From: Pseudomonas sp. GL-B-19
GTDB taxonomy: Bacteria > Pseudomonadota > Gammaproteobacteria > Pseudomonadales > Pseudomonadaceae
Assembly: GCF_019956415.1 (NCBI RefSeq)
Contig: NZ_JAHBDK010000039.1
Coordinates: forward strand, 1 to 49,975
Reading direction: 5' to 3'
DNA: 49,975 nucleotides
Shown here: piece after piece, positions 33,219-41,852 of the stretch
Numbering within the stretch: the first letter of the stretch is position 1
How the letters are laid out: every line of letters starts with the position of its first letter
Made by a program: the position numbers and the translations under genes
Notes under the pieces: model-generated
What the model was told of the DNA's origin: nothing
Databases searched by the model: none
The model's input: only the letters and a program-made list of their open reading frames with translations

Positions 33219-33983
33219 ATGCTCAACAACAGCCTGACCCTGGAAAACATCAGCAAGCGTTTCGCTTCCCGACCGGGCAGTTCGACGCAACTGCAAGTAC
33301 TCGACAACATCCAGCTCGACATTGCGCCTGGCGAGTTCATCAGCATCGTCGGCGCCAGCGGCTGCGGCAAATCCACGCTGCTGCGCCTGATTCTTGGCCT
33401 GGACGAAGAATACGACGGGCGCATCCTGCTGGATGGCAAACCCATCGAAGGCACTGGCCTGGAACGCGGCATCGTGTTTCAGGATCACCGTTTGTTCCCT
33501 TGGCTCAACGTCGAGCAGAACGTCGCGGTCGGGCTCAAGAATTCACCCCTGAGCGCTGCGCAGAAGCGCGAGACCGTGCGCGAGCACATTGAACTGGTCG
33601 GCCTGCAAGACTTTATCGATGCCTACCCGCATCAGATATCCGGCGGCATGGCGCAACGCGTGGCGATAGCCCGCGGCCTGGTCAATCGACCGAGCGTGCT
33701 CTTGCTGGATGAACCGCTGGGTGCGCTCGATGCCTTGACCCGTGCACGTCTGCAAGGCGAGCTGCAAAACATCTGGGCCAAGGAAAAAATCACCATGATC
33801 CTGGTCACCCACGATGTTGATGAGGCGGTATTCCTCGGTGATCGAGTGGTGGTGATGCAACCGAATCCTGGCCGCATCCGGCGCATTCTCGACATCGATC
33901 TGCCGCGCCCGCGCAACCGCAGTGACAGCCGCTTCATCGCCCTGCGCGACGATGTGCTGAGCGATTTCGCCGAGCTGCACTGA
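33219..33983 (+). CDS. SsuB-type ABC ATPase
   Basis: A 254-residue ATPase. The ATG at 33219 with AAAGGATTGCGAC upstream is chosen over an upstream start inside the permease gene. Walker A is GASGCGKST, signature ISGGMAQRVAIARGL, Walker B VLLLDEPLGALD, H-loop LVTHDVDEA. It is the nitrate/sulfonate/taurine ATPase type. It powers the two-permease importer upstream. It is followed by the monooxygenase 59 bp later. Confidence 0.92.
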   Translation: MLNNSLTLENISKRFASRPGSSTQLQVLDNIQLDIAPGEFISIVGASGCGKSTLLRLILGLDEEYDGRILLDGKPIEGTGLERGIVFQDHRLFPWLNVEQNVAVGLKNSPLSAAQKRETVREHIELVGLQDFIDAYPHQISGGMAQRVAIARGLVNRPSVLLLDEPLGALDALTRARLQGELQNIWAKEKITMILVTHDVDEAVFLGDRVVVMQPNPGRIRRILDIDLPRPRNRSDSRFIALRDDVLSDFAELH

Positions 33984-34042
33984 GCCTCTGCACCGCGCGC
34001 AAGCACCTATTTTTCATGCTTGTTTTTTTCAGGGAACGGGAA

Positions 34043-35425
34043 ATGTCCGAACGTCAGCTCAGCCTCAACCTATTCATCTACCCGAACGGCCATCACGAAG
34101 CCGCCTGGCGTCACCCGCAGTCGGTGCCGGAAGCTTCCATGGATATCGGCTATTACCAGCAACTGGCGCTACGCGCTGAACGCGAGAAGCTTGATGCGAT
34201 TTTCTTCGCTGATTCGCCGTCACTGGCCGAAAGCGGGCGTGAAGGTCTGCGCATTCGTTTCGAACCCGTTACCTGGCTGGCGGGAATTGCTGCGGTGACC
34301 CAACGCATAGGCCTGATCGCCACGGCCAGCACGACCTACAGCGAGCCTTACAATCTGGCCCGCTCGTTCAGTGCGCTGGATCACCTCAGCAAGGGTCGCG
34401 CCGGTTGGAACATCGTCACCACTTCCATGGCGGCTGCAGCCGCCAATTTTGGCCTGGACCAACATCCGTCGGCTCATGATCGCTATGCCCAGGCCGAAGA
34501 ATTCGTGCAGGTGGTCGGTGACCTGTGGGACAGCTGGGAGGACGACGCGCTGGTGCTGGACAAGAATTCCGGGGTGTTTGCCGACAGTGACAAAGTGCAT
34601 TCGATCAACCATGTGGGCACTCACTACAAAGTCAAAGGCCCATTCAACTCGCCACGCTCCCCACAGGGGCGACCGGTGCAGGTGCAGGCCGGGTCTTCCG
34701 AAGATGGCCGTGATTTCGCCTCCAGGCATGCCGAAGCGATTTTCACCGCGCACCAGACCCTGCAAAGCGCGACCGAATTCGCCAACGATATCCGTGCTCG
34801 GGTGAAAGCGGTGGGGCGCGATCCTCGCCAGCTGAAAATCCTCCCGGGCATCAGCCCGTACATTGGCAGCACCGAAGCCGAAGCCCAGCGCAAGTTCGAT
34901 GAACTCAACGACTTGGTGCTGCCGCATGTTTCACTAGGCCAACTGCGCCGCATGTTGGGTGTCGACCTGTCCGGTCACGATCTGGATGCGCCATTCCCGC
35001 GCCACCTGGTCAATTTCGACAGCAGCGAGAGCCAGTCCAGTCGCTTCAAATTGATCCTCGACATCGTCGACCGCGAGAAACCGACGCTGCGTCAGCTGAT
35101 TAATCGCCTGGCCGGTGCTCGAGGGCATTGGGTACCGGTCGGTACGCCGGTGCAGATTGCCGACCTGATTGAACAGTGGTTCCGCAGTAGCGCTGCCGAT
35201 GGTTTCAATGTGATGCCGCCAGCGTTCCCCGAGGGCTTTGAAGTGTTCCTCGATGAAGTGCTGCCGATCCTGCGCAAGCGCGGGCTGTTCCGCCATGAAT
35301 ATGCGGGCAGTACGCTACGCGAGCATTATGGTCTGAGTCGCCCGGTGTCGCGTTTTGCCCTGAAGTCCGCTTCAGCGACCTTGCCATTGCGCAGCGCAGT
35401 GCAATCGATTCCAGACCCTGTTTGA
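34043..35425 (+). CDS. FMNH2-dependent monooxygenase (NtaA/SnaA/DszA family)
   Basis: A 460-residue luciferase-like protein. The ATG at 34043 follows GGGAACGGGAA; the longer frame would add nine unlikely residues. The fold is shown by MSERQLSLNLFIYPNGHHEA, the flavin-site segment FADSPSLAESGREGLRIRFE, and GRAGWNIVTTSMAAAAANFG, the family signature of NtaA/SoxA/DszA/DmoA enzymes. These take reduced FMN from a separate reductase (not seen here) and cleave C-S or C-N bonds. In this operon a desulfonation or sulfone/sulfide cleavage role is inferred. It closes the sulfur operon; no clear terminator follows. Confidence 0.88.
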   Translation: MSERQLSLNLFIYPNGHHEAAWRHPQSVPEASMDIGYYQQLALRAEREKLDAIFFADSPSLAESGREGLRIRFEPVTWLAGIAAVTQRIGLIATASTTYSEPYNLARSFSALDHLSKGRAGWNIVTTSMAAAAANFGLDQHPSAHDRYAQAEEFVQVVGDLWDSWEDDALVLDKNSGVFADSDKVHSINHVGTHYKVKGPFNSPRSPQGRPVQVQAGSSEDGRDFASRHAEAIFTAHQTLQSATEFANDIRARVKAVGRDPRQLKILPGISPYIGSTEAEAQRKFDELNDLVLPHVSLGQLRRMLGVDLSGHDLDAPFPRHLVNFDSSESQSSRFKLILDIVDREKPTLRQLINRLAGARGHWVPVGTPVQIADLIEQWFRSSAADGFNVMPPAFPEGFEVFLDEVLPILRKRGLFRHEYAGSTLREHYGLSRPVSRFALKSASATLPLRSAVQSIPDPV

Positions 35426-36091
35426 TCTCATTCAGGGCGATTCGAGTCAGGCAGGCGGTCCATACACCGACTATCTGACTCGCTTTTGTACATGTAAACA
35501 TGCGTCGTCGTACAACATGGTTCATCGCTCCGAGTCCCCACATCCCCTCGTCAATGCCCGACAATTCACACGGCTAATGATCGCTGTACCCAGCGAGTTC
35601 TATAACAAACCGAAATTTTCCCAAGCAATCTTCGTCAAGACCAACGGCTATCTTTGATATTGACAGCCCACCCTCGAACTCGATATAAAAGGCACAGTTG
35701 TACGACGACAGACGATGCATCGACTGTTCATGCCAAAAAATAAAAAGAGTGTCGGCCCCATCATGAATTCAACTTGCGAACTCATCCCCCTCAACGTCGC
35801 TTCCTCTGGCCTGATCTTGTCTGCTTGCGCGCCCGCACAGTCAGTTCCGTCGCAGGCGACGGTCCCGCCAAACCCCTGCTAGTACTCGCTACACGCCCAG
35901 CTCCAGCCACCAGCAATCGCACTGCGCGTGATGCAACCGGCGGCGGGGTACAGCATAAGTTGATCGCAAGACCCGGCTGAATCTGACCAGCCTTGACGCG
36001 GACTCTTTGCGTCTTGGCAATGCTCTACGACACAATTGATCTCGCTTGAAACCGAGAGATCATCACCATAATCCAATAATAAAGTGATGCC
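35426..36091. other. Long intergenic region with a 13-bp inverted pair
   Basis: About 660 bp before the MFS gene. GTCGTCGTACAAC at 35504-35516 recurs as its exact complement at 35697-35709, spaced by 180 bp. Each arm resembles half of a GntR/FadR-type operator (TTGT...ACAA), so they may be paired regulatory sites for the MFS gene. A 39-codon frame at 35763-35882 (MNSTCELIPLNVASSG...) has weak start signals and is not convincing. No other gene is seen. Confidence 0.5.
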
Positions 36092-37501
36092 ATGAATCTG
36101 AACGAGCCCATCAATGCGAACGCGCAACGCGTCGGCCAAACGGTCGGTAAATACCGCTGGACGATCTGTGCGCTGTTGTTTTTCGCCACCACCGTCAACT
36201 ACCTGGACCGTCAGGTACTGAGTCTGTTGGCGCCGCAACTGTCGACGCAGTTTGGCTGGAGTAATACTGACTACGCCAACATCGCCTCGGTTTTCCAGTT
36301 TGTGTACGCGATTTCCATGCTGTTCGCCGGTCGCTTCGTCGACAAGATCGGCACCAAGAAAGCTTATATGTGGGCGATTGGCATCTGGTCGACCGGTGCG
36401 GTCATGCACGCCTTCGCGGTGCCGATGGGTGAGGGCATTGGCGCCCTGAGCAGCGCGCTCGGCCTTGCCGTCATTCCGGTCTCGATTGCCGGTTTCATGC
36501 TGTCTCGCGCGGTTCTGGCGATTGGTGAAGCGGGTAACTTCCCGATTGCGATCAAGGCCACCGCGGAGTACTTCCCGAAGAAGGAACGCTCCTTCGCTAC
36601 CGGCATCTTCAACTCCGGTGCCAACGTGGGCGCGGTCCTGGCGCCGATCTGCGTACCGCTGATTGCCGGTATTTGGGGCTGGGAAGCGGCCTTTATCGCG
36701 ATCGGTATGCTGGGCTTCGTCTGGGTCGCCGTATGGATTGCGCTCTACCAGAAGCCGGATCAGCAAAAGCGTCTGTCGGCAGAGGAACTGGCATACATCC
36801 GTAGCGATGAACCTGTGCAAGTAGCCACCCCGGAAGTGTCGGGTGTCGCTGCCAAAAAAGTATCGTGGTTCAAGTTGCTGACTTACCGCCAGACTTGGGC
36901 GTTTGCCTTCGGCAAGTTCATGACCGATGGCGTGTGGTGGTTCTTCCTGTTCTGGCTTCCGACCTACCTGTCGGCGCAATACGGCATGAAGGGAGCGGCC
37001 ATCGTGGCGCCGCTGGCCGTGTTGTACAGCTTGACGATGATCGGCAGTATTGGTGGCGGCTGGTTCCCGAGCTACTTCATGTCCCGCGGCGACAAGCCAT
37101 ACGACGGTCGCATGAAAGCCATGCTGGTGATCGCGCTGTTCCCGTTGGTGGTGCTGCTGGCTCAGCCATTCGGTTACATCAGCTTTTGGGTCCCTGTGTT
37201 GCTGATTGGCGTTGGCGCATCGGCGCACCAGGCGTGGTCGTGCAATATTTTCACGACGGTGTCCGATATGTTCCCGCAAAAAACCATCGCTTCGGTGGTC
37301 GGCATTGGCGGCATGGCGGGTGGTTTGGGTGGTGTCGTGATGACCAAGGTTGGCGGTTATGTGTTCGACTACTACAAATCGATCAACGATATTCACACCG
37401 GCTACATGATCATGTTCGCTATCTGTTCGGTAGCCTATCTGGTGGCATGGAGCGTGATGAAGATGCTGGTGCCACGCCACAAGGAAATCACTGATCTGTA
37501 A
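36092..37501 (+). CDS. MFS transporter, ExuT/GudP-like (hexuronate or sugar acid)
   Basis: A 469-residue, twelve-helix transporter of the anion:cation symporter family. The signature NYLDRQVLSLLAPQLSTQFG in helix 1 and the loop GRFVDKIGTKKAY (MFS motif A region) match hexuronate transporters such as ExuT. A late conserved block is GVGASAHQAWSCNIFTTVSD, also an ExuT hallmark. It imports a hexuronate or aldarate with protons. No catabolic gene is adjacent, so the substrate is not supported by context. Ends 19 bp before a strong terminator; probably monocistronic, perhaps controlled by the inverted pair upstream. Confidence 0.88.
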   Translation: MNLNEPINANAQRVGQTVGKYRWTICALLFFATTVNYLDRQVLSLLAPQLSTQFGWSNTDYANIASVFQFVYAISMLFAGRFVDKIGTKKAYMWAIGIWSTGAVMHAFAVPMGEGIGALSSALGLAVIPVSIAGFMLSRAVLAIGEAGNFPIAIKATAEYFPKKERSFATGIFNSGANVGAVLAPICVPLIAGIWGWEAAFIAIGMLGFVWVAVWIALYQKPDQQKRLSAEELAYIRSDEPVQVATPEVSGVAAKKVSWFKLLTYRQTWAFAFGKFMTDGVWWFFLFWLPTYLSAQYGMKGAAIVAPLAVLYSLTMIGSIGGGWFPSYFMSRGDKPYDGRMKAMLVIALFPLVVLLAQPFGYISFWVPVLLIGVGASAHQAWSCNIFTTVSDMFPQKTIASVVGIGGMAGGLGGVVMTKVGGYVFDYYKSINDIHTGYMIMFAICSVAYLVAWSVMKMLVPRHKEITDL

Positions 37502-37520
37502 ACAACGGTCAATGCAGTAG

Positions 37521-37556
37521 AAAGCCCCGTCCCACTTGAGTGGGGCGGGGCTTTTT
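37521..37556 (+). terminator. Strong intrinsic terminator after the MFS gene
   Basis: Stem AAAGCCCCG(T)CCCACT / GTGGGGCGGGGCTTT with a TGA-centred loop, followed by CTTTTTCG. It is nearly the same sequence as the terminator at 13172, suggesting a common terminator type in this genome. Confidence 0.9.
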
Positions 37557-37626
37557 CGTTTCAAGCATCTGATCCGTATTTTCGCGTGCTATCTGCCTCT
37601 GTAATGCACTCAGATGGAGGCTCACA

Positions 37627-37656
37627 ATGGCGGCACACAGCGAACTCATAATGTAG
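37627..37656 (+). CDS. Possible nine-residue upstream peptide
   Basis: ATG at 37627 preceded by GGAGGCTCACA; the frame reads MAAHSELIM and its TAG stop (37654-37656) overlaps the AGGAGG site of the next small gene. This is the layout of a translationally coupled leader peptide, but such short frames also arise by chance. Confidence 0.3.
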   Translation: MAAHSELIM

Positions 37657-37665
37657 GAGGCCCCA

Positions 37666-37749
37666 ATGGGCAAGATGGCAATTTTCCTGGGTGGATTTCT
37701 GGTGCTGACCATTTTGATTGGTGCCCTGGCCACGATCTCTCCCGTTTAA
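37666..37749 (+). CDS. 27-residue single-helix membrane protein
   Basis: ATG at 37666 with AGGAGGCCCCA immediately upstream. The product is MGKMA followed by one hydrophobic helix (IFLGGFLVLTILIGALATI) and a short SPV tail. I recall nearly the same small protein in other pseudomonads, though I cannot verify this. It lies between a strong terminator and the convergent AbrB-family gene, so it probably has its own promoter. Function unknown. Confidence 0.65.
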   Translation: MGKMAIFLGGFLVLTILIGALATISPV

Positions 37750-37783
37750 TCCTTTCCTCCGATACGCCGATGCTTAATGCCGA

Positions 37784-38803
37784 TCAAACATCTTCCCGCC
37801 ACCGCCGCGCCTGAACCACCAATGCCGGCGCAAAGTGCAGCACAACCATGCGCACCAGATGATGAGTCAGGATGAACACAACGTTCAGCCCGCCACTGAA
37901 GGCGACCATGGAGATGGTCTCGATGGCGCCCGGCATGTAGGCCAGCCATAACGACCAAGGATCGCTGCCCCCAACCCGCCCGGCCACGCTGGCAAACGCT
38001 GCGGCGATCAGCAGCATCAGGCCAACGGACATCAGCGCAGCACGCCCGTGGCGAACAAGTTCGGCGAAGCGGATGTCCTTGAATTTCGAGCCGATCAGTA
38101 CACCGAGCAGGATGGCCGCGGAGTCGACACTCCATGACGGCATGTGAAAGCCCTGCAAGTAGCCGGACTTGACGTAGACGCCGGTGAGCACGATGGCGGT
38201 GAGCATGAACGGTGCCGGCACGCCAACGTTCAACAGCAAACGACCGAGCAACAGGCACAGGGCGATCAGCGACAGCAGGCTCGGCGCCAGGCTCAAGTCC
38301 AACGGGCTGCTTTGGGCAATCGCCACGTCTGCCTGTCCGGGAATGCAAAAGCTGACGAGGAGGGTGATGGAGAGCAGTCGCACCAGATGCACGACGATCA
38401 CCTTGCTGGACGCGCGTTCGGATTCGAGCAAGTCGAATACCGCCGCGAGTGCGCCGGGGTAGACGGCCAGCAGGGTATCCTTGCGGTTCCATCCGGCGAT
38501 TTTCAGCAGCGCAAAACCGGCCACCGTGCTTTGAACCATCAGGCACAACAGCATGACGCCCAGGCTGGGCAAGATGGCAGCGACCGTGTGGCTGTCCCAC
38601 GACGTAAACATCAAACCGGTCGCGATCCCCAAGACGATTTGCACATAGCCGAGGCCGAAGCGCAGGGTAGGGGAGAAGCGCAGGTTACTGGCGATCATTG
38701 CGCTCGCGAGTATCGAGCCCAGCAACAGGCCGTGGGGGATGCCGGCGTATTGCAACGCGGCGCCGACGCCGGTGGCGATCAGTAAACACAGTAGGGTTTT
38801 CAT
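37784..38803 (-). CDS. AbrB-family membrane protein
   Basis: A 339-residue, ten-helix membrane protein; the ATG at 38803 follows AAGGAAGGCTC. Two homologous halves each carry a glycine/proline-rich segment: AALQYAGIPHGLLLGSILAS and PGALAAVFDLLESERASSKV in the first half, and YMPGAIETISMVAFSGGLNV in the second. This is the AbrB family (once annotated as putative ammonia monooxygenase), now regarded as transporters of uncertain substrate. Divergent from the YfeH-like gene, with 195 bp between. Confidence 0.85.
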   Translation of the reverse strand: MKTLLCLLIATGVGAALQYAGIPHGLLLGSILASAMIASNLRFSPTLRFGLGYVQIVLGIATGLMFTSWDSHTVAAILPSLGVMLLCLMVQSTVAGFALLKIAGWNRKDTLLAVYPGALAAVFDLLESERASSKVIVVHLVRLLSITLLVSFCIPGQADVAIAQSSPLDLSLAPSLLSLIALCLLLGRLLLNVGVPAPFMLTAIVLTGVYVKSGYLQGFHMPSWSVDSAAILLGVLIGSKFKDIRFAELVRHGRAALMSVGLMLLIAAAFASVAGRVGGSDPWSLWLAYMPGAIETISMVAFSGGLNVVFILTHHLVRMVVLHFAPALVVQARRWREDV

Positions 38804-38998
38804 GAGCCTTCCTTGATTCTTGAATTCCCCGACGCTTAAATCCGGGCCGCCCCTGTTTTCCCACCTAACGGCATGATGCGTCAACAACGCTGGTCATCCT
38901 GTCCTTTAGGCGACATCTCCTGGCTTACTAGCGTTAGTCGGTAATCTGCGGACGGGTTAGAGTCGTGATCACGTTCCTGGCAAACCCGGATGACCCTG

Positions 38999-39997
38999 AT
39001 GACGCGCCCTCGTTTCTTACCCGACAACTTCACCCTGACCCTGATCGGCGTCGTGCTGCTTGCCAGCGTGTTGCCGGTCAGTGGTCAGGTCGCAGTGGGC
39101 TTCGGGTGGCTGACCAACATCGCCATCGCCCTGCTGTTTTTTCTGCATGGCGCCAAACTGTCACGCGAGTCGATCATTGCCGGTGCCGGGCATTGGCGCC
39201 TGCATGTGCTGGTGTTCAGTCTGACCTTTGTACTGTTTCCGCTGCTCGGCCTGGCACTCAAACCGGTGTTGTCGCCGCTGATCGGTGACGATCTGTACAT
39301 GGGCATGCTCTACCTCTGCGCGTTGCCCGCAACAGTGCAGTCGGCCATTGCCTTTACCTCTCTGGCGCGAGGCAACATTCCGGCGGCGATTTGCAGTGCG
39401 GCGGCGTCCAGTCTGTTCGGGATCTTCATCACGCCCTTGCTGGTGACGCTGCTGCTGAATGTGCACGGCGATGGCGGCTCGACCCTTGATGCGATTATGA
39501 AGATCAGTGTGCAATTGCTGTTGCCGTTCATTGCCGGGCAGATCGCGCGGCGCTGGATCGGCGCTTGGGTCGGGCGCAACAAAAGTTGGCTGAAGTTCGT
39601 GGATCAGGGTTCGATTCTGTTGGTGGTCTTCGGCGCGTTCAGCGAAGCGGTGAACGAAGGCATCTGGCACCAGATTCCGCTATGGGAACTGGCCGGGCTG
39701 GTGGTGGCGTGCTGCGTACTGCTGGGGTTGGTGTTGGTGGCCTCTACGGTGCTGGGCAAAGCCTTTGGTTTTAATGTGGAAGACCGCATCACCATCCTGT
39801 TCTGCGGTTCGAAGAAAAGCCTGGCCACCGGTGTGCCGATGGCCCAGGTTCTGTTCGCCGGCAGCACCATCGGCGTGTTGATCCTGCCGCTCATGCTGTT
39901 CCATCAAATTCAGTTGATGGTCTGTGCCGTGCTGGCCCAGCGCTACGCCAATCGCCAGGAATCGGTTGCTGAACTGATGGCGCAAGTAGATCCTTGA
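38999..39997 (+). CDS. YfeH-like bile acid:sodium symporter family protein
   Basis: A 332-residue, ten-helix protein (start at the ATG at 38999; an ATG three codons earlier is also possible and neither has a good ribosome-binding site). The opening RFLPDNFTLTLIGVVLLASV and the motif MGMLYLCALPATVQSAIAFT are characteristic of the SBF-like YfeH group. FCGSKKSLATGVPMAQVLF near the end fits the second half of the inverted-repeat fold. Likely a sodium- or proton-coupled organic anion transporter; substrate unknown. Confidence 0.85.
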   Translation: MTRPRFLPDNFTLTLIGVVLLASVLPVSGQVAVGFGWLTNIAIALLFFLHGAKLSRESIIAGAGHWRLHVLVFSLTFVLFPLLGLALKPVLSPLIGDDLYMGMLYLCALPATVQSAIAFTSLARGNIPAAICSAAASSLFGIFITPLLVTLLLNVHGDGGSTLDAIMKISVQLLLPFIAGQIARRWIGAWVGRNKSWLKFVDQGSILLVVFGAFSEAVNEGIWHQIPLWELAGLVVACCVLLGLVLVASTVLGKAFGFNVEDRITILFCGSKKSLATGVPMAQVLFAGSTIGVLILPLMLFHQIQLMVCAVLAQRYANRQESVAELMAQVDP

Positions 39998-40032
39998 TCG
40001 CGTCAGGCAATGAGCCTCGTCTGGAGTGATGC

Positions 40033-40152
40033 ATGAAGGTTGGCGTGATTTCCGATACCCATGGCTTGCTCCGCGCCGAAGCCCTTGCGGCGCTGGAGGG
40101 GTGTGAGCGGATCAATCATGCGCAGAGCGTTACTGCAGCGTTGCTACTCTAA
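40033..40152 (+). pseudogene. Truncated YfcE-type metallophosphoesterase N-terminus
   Basis: The ATG at 40033 starts MKVGVISDTHGLLRAEALAA, with the metal-binding DTHG of YfcE-like phosphodiesterases. After about 30 codons (ERINHA, where relatives read IIHAGD) the match ends, and the frame runs into unrelated codons to a stop at 40152. Only the first metal-binding motif remains. The break is a likely left boundary of the redox gene block that follows. Confidence 0.75.
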
Positions 40153-40175
40153 TCAAATGCGACCGAATGAGTGGC

Positions 40176-40586
40176 TCAGGAACGTCGATCCGGGAACTGA
40201 TCCCCAAACATAGGGTACCCGCCGGCGGAACCTTCGAGCGTCGCCTCATCCTGGATTACATCCCAGTGTTCGACCATCACACCGTCCTCAAGACGCAGGA
40301 TATCGACCACGACCCAGTTTGCCGGTTGGCCGATTCCAGTGAACCGACCGTGCAACATGACGAAGTCATCTTCAGCGACTGCCAGCTGGCATTCGTAGCG
40401 CATATCGGGCGATCCTGCGGCGACCAGCTCGAACAGACCCTCGCGACCGGGCGGCACATGGGCACTGTGCTGGATATAGGAGGGTGACCAGAAGCGTTCG
40501 GCCGTCGCCAGATCCTTGCGATTGAAAAGGGTTGCGAAGCCTTCGAGGACAATGGCCTTGTTCTCGGCGGGGGTACGTGAAGTCAT
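40176..40586 (-). CDS. SnoaL-like / NTF2-superfamily small protein
   Basis: A 136-residue protein with the alpha+beta barrel pattern of SnoaL-like proteins: ENKAIVLEGFATLFNRKDLA, AERFWSPSYIQHSAHVPPGR, ending GVMVEHWDVIQDEAT. The SYIQHSAHVPPGREGL segment is typical of the SnoaL-like aldol-condensing group. It lies downstream of the OYE gene on the same strand (67 bp), probably in one transcript. Specific reaction unknown; small-molecule binding or isomerisation is inferred. Confidence 0.85.
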   Translation of the reverse strand: MTSRTPAENKAIVLEGFATLFNRKDLATAERFWSPSYIQHSAHVPPGREGLFELVAAGSPDMRYECQLAVAEDDFVMLHGRFTGIGQPANWVVVDILRLEDGVMVEHWDVIQDEATLEGSAGGYPMFGDQFPDRRS

Positions 40587-40653
40587 GGTCGGGTTCCTGC
40601 TATTGATGTAAAGGGTTGGTGGCTGAAGGGCCGCCCAAAGTTGCCTTGTTGTG

Positions 40654-41775
40654 TCAGGCGACAGCGGTAGAAATGTGGCGCGGATAATCGGTGTAGCCCC
40701 GGGCTCCGGATGCGTAGACGGTGTTCCAATCTATCTCCGCGAGCGGTGCTCCGACTGCGAGTCGTTCAACCAGATCCGGATTGGAAATGAAGGGCCGCCC
40801 GAAGGCGATCAGATCGGCGCTGCCTTCAGCAATGAGTCGGTTACCGCGTTCAGCATCCATCCCGACATTGGCGATCAATGTCCCCTTGAAAATGGAGCGC
40901 AAGTGCCGAAACATGGCATCACCCGCGAGAGGCTCTAGAGATGTGCCAGCGAAATCCGTCGTTGCTCCCATGATCAAGGCGTGGGAAAGACCGTAGTCAC
41001 TGAGTTCGCGAATCGCGTATTCGGCCATGGGCAATGTTTCGTCATTTGCAGCGAAGGCGCCAACCTCGTTCATCGGGCCAATTCGGACGCCGACCCGGCG
41101 GGGATCGACCTCTTGTAGAACCGCCTCAATCACTTCGAACAAAAAGCGCGCCCGCTTCTCAATGCTGCCACCATATTCATCGGTTCGCAGGTTGGTTGTG
41201 CGGTTCAGAAACTGCGCAATGAGATACAAATAGTTGGCCTGAATTTGCACGCCATCGAAGCCGACGCTCATGGCGTTGCGAGCCGCTTTCGCATAATCGG
41301 AGACGGTTCGGTGAATGTCCGAAAGAGTCATCGGACGTGGCGCTACAGTGGGTTTTCGACCAAGTGGCGTGGTGCTTTCATAGCCGATATTCACATCGGA
41401 CGCGGACATCGGAGCAGCGCCAAAATCGGGATGTGAAATCGCCCCTGTGTGCCAAAGCTGAGCGACCATGCGACCACCTTTTGCATGCACGGCCTCAAGC
41501 ACGTGAGACCAGCCTTGCAGTTGCTCCTTGCTCCACAGGCCAGGTGTGTCGGCCCAGCCAACAGCCTCCGGACTGATGGATGCGCCTTCGGAAATGATCA
41601 GTCCCGCCGATGCACGCTGCGCGTAATACTCGGCATGCAGTTCAGTCGGCACCAACCCCGGGTTGGCAGCCCGCATCCGCGTCAGTGGTGACATGACGAT
41701 GCGGTTGGGAAGTTCGAGGTCGCCCATGAGGGTCGGCTGGAACAAGGGCGCCTTGCTTGAAGTGGTATCGATCAT
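40654..41775 (-). CDS. Old Yellow Enzyme-family protein with altered active site
   Basis: A 373-residue TIM-barrel flavoprotein; the ATG at 41775 follows AGGAGGCGGGTCTC. Family motifs LPNRIVMSPLTRMRA, LQGWSHVLEAVHAKGGRMVA, RTDEYGGSIEKRARFLFEVI and IAFGRPFISNPDL are present. At the substrate site, however, GFDGVQIQANYLYLIAQFL replaces the usual GFDGVELHSANGYLFDQFL: the His and Asn that bind the substrate carbonyl become Gln and Tyr, while the catalytic Tyr is kept. FMN and NAD(P)H binding should remain, but substrate use probably differs from normal enoate reductases. Transcribed after the SDR gene and before the SnoaL-like gene. Confidence 0.88.
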   Translation of the reverse strand: MIDTTSSKAPLFQPTLMGDLELPNRIVMSPLTRMRAANPGLVPTELHAEYYAQRASAGLIISEGASISPEAVGWADTPGLWSKEQLQGWSHVLEAVHAKGGRMVAQLWHTGAISHPDFGAAPMSASDVNIGYESTTPLGRKPTVAPRPMTLSDIHRTVSDYAKAARNAMSVGFDGVQIQANYLYLIAQFLNRTTNLRTDEYGGSIEKRARFLFEVIEAVLQEVDPRRVGVRIGPMNEVGAFAANDETLPMAEYAIRELSDYGLSHALIMGATTDFAGTSLEPLAGDAMFRHLRSIFKGTLIANVGMDAERGNRLIAEGSADLIAFGRPFISNPDLVERLAVGAPLAEIDWNTVYASGARGYTDYPRHISTAVA

Positions 41776-41852
41776 GAGACCCGCCTCCTGGAAAATTATG
41801 CCTGCAATGTCACTTGTTTCACGGGGGCCCGGCCATTGCGATGCAGTCGCGA

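Noticed and set aside
35763..35882. 39-codon frame upstream of the MFS gene
   Set aside because: Weak start signal and no resemblance to a known family; not listed as a gene.
35879..37564. 561-codon minus-strand frame opposite the MFS gene
   Set aside because: Arg/His/Gln-rich composition typical of an antisense shadow; the plus strand encodes a clear twelve-helix transporter.
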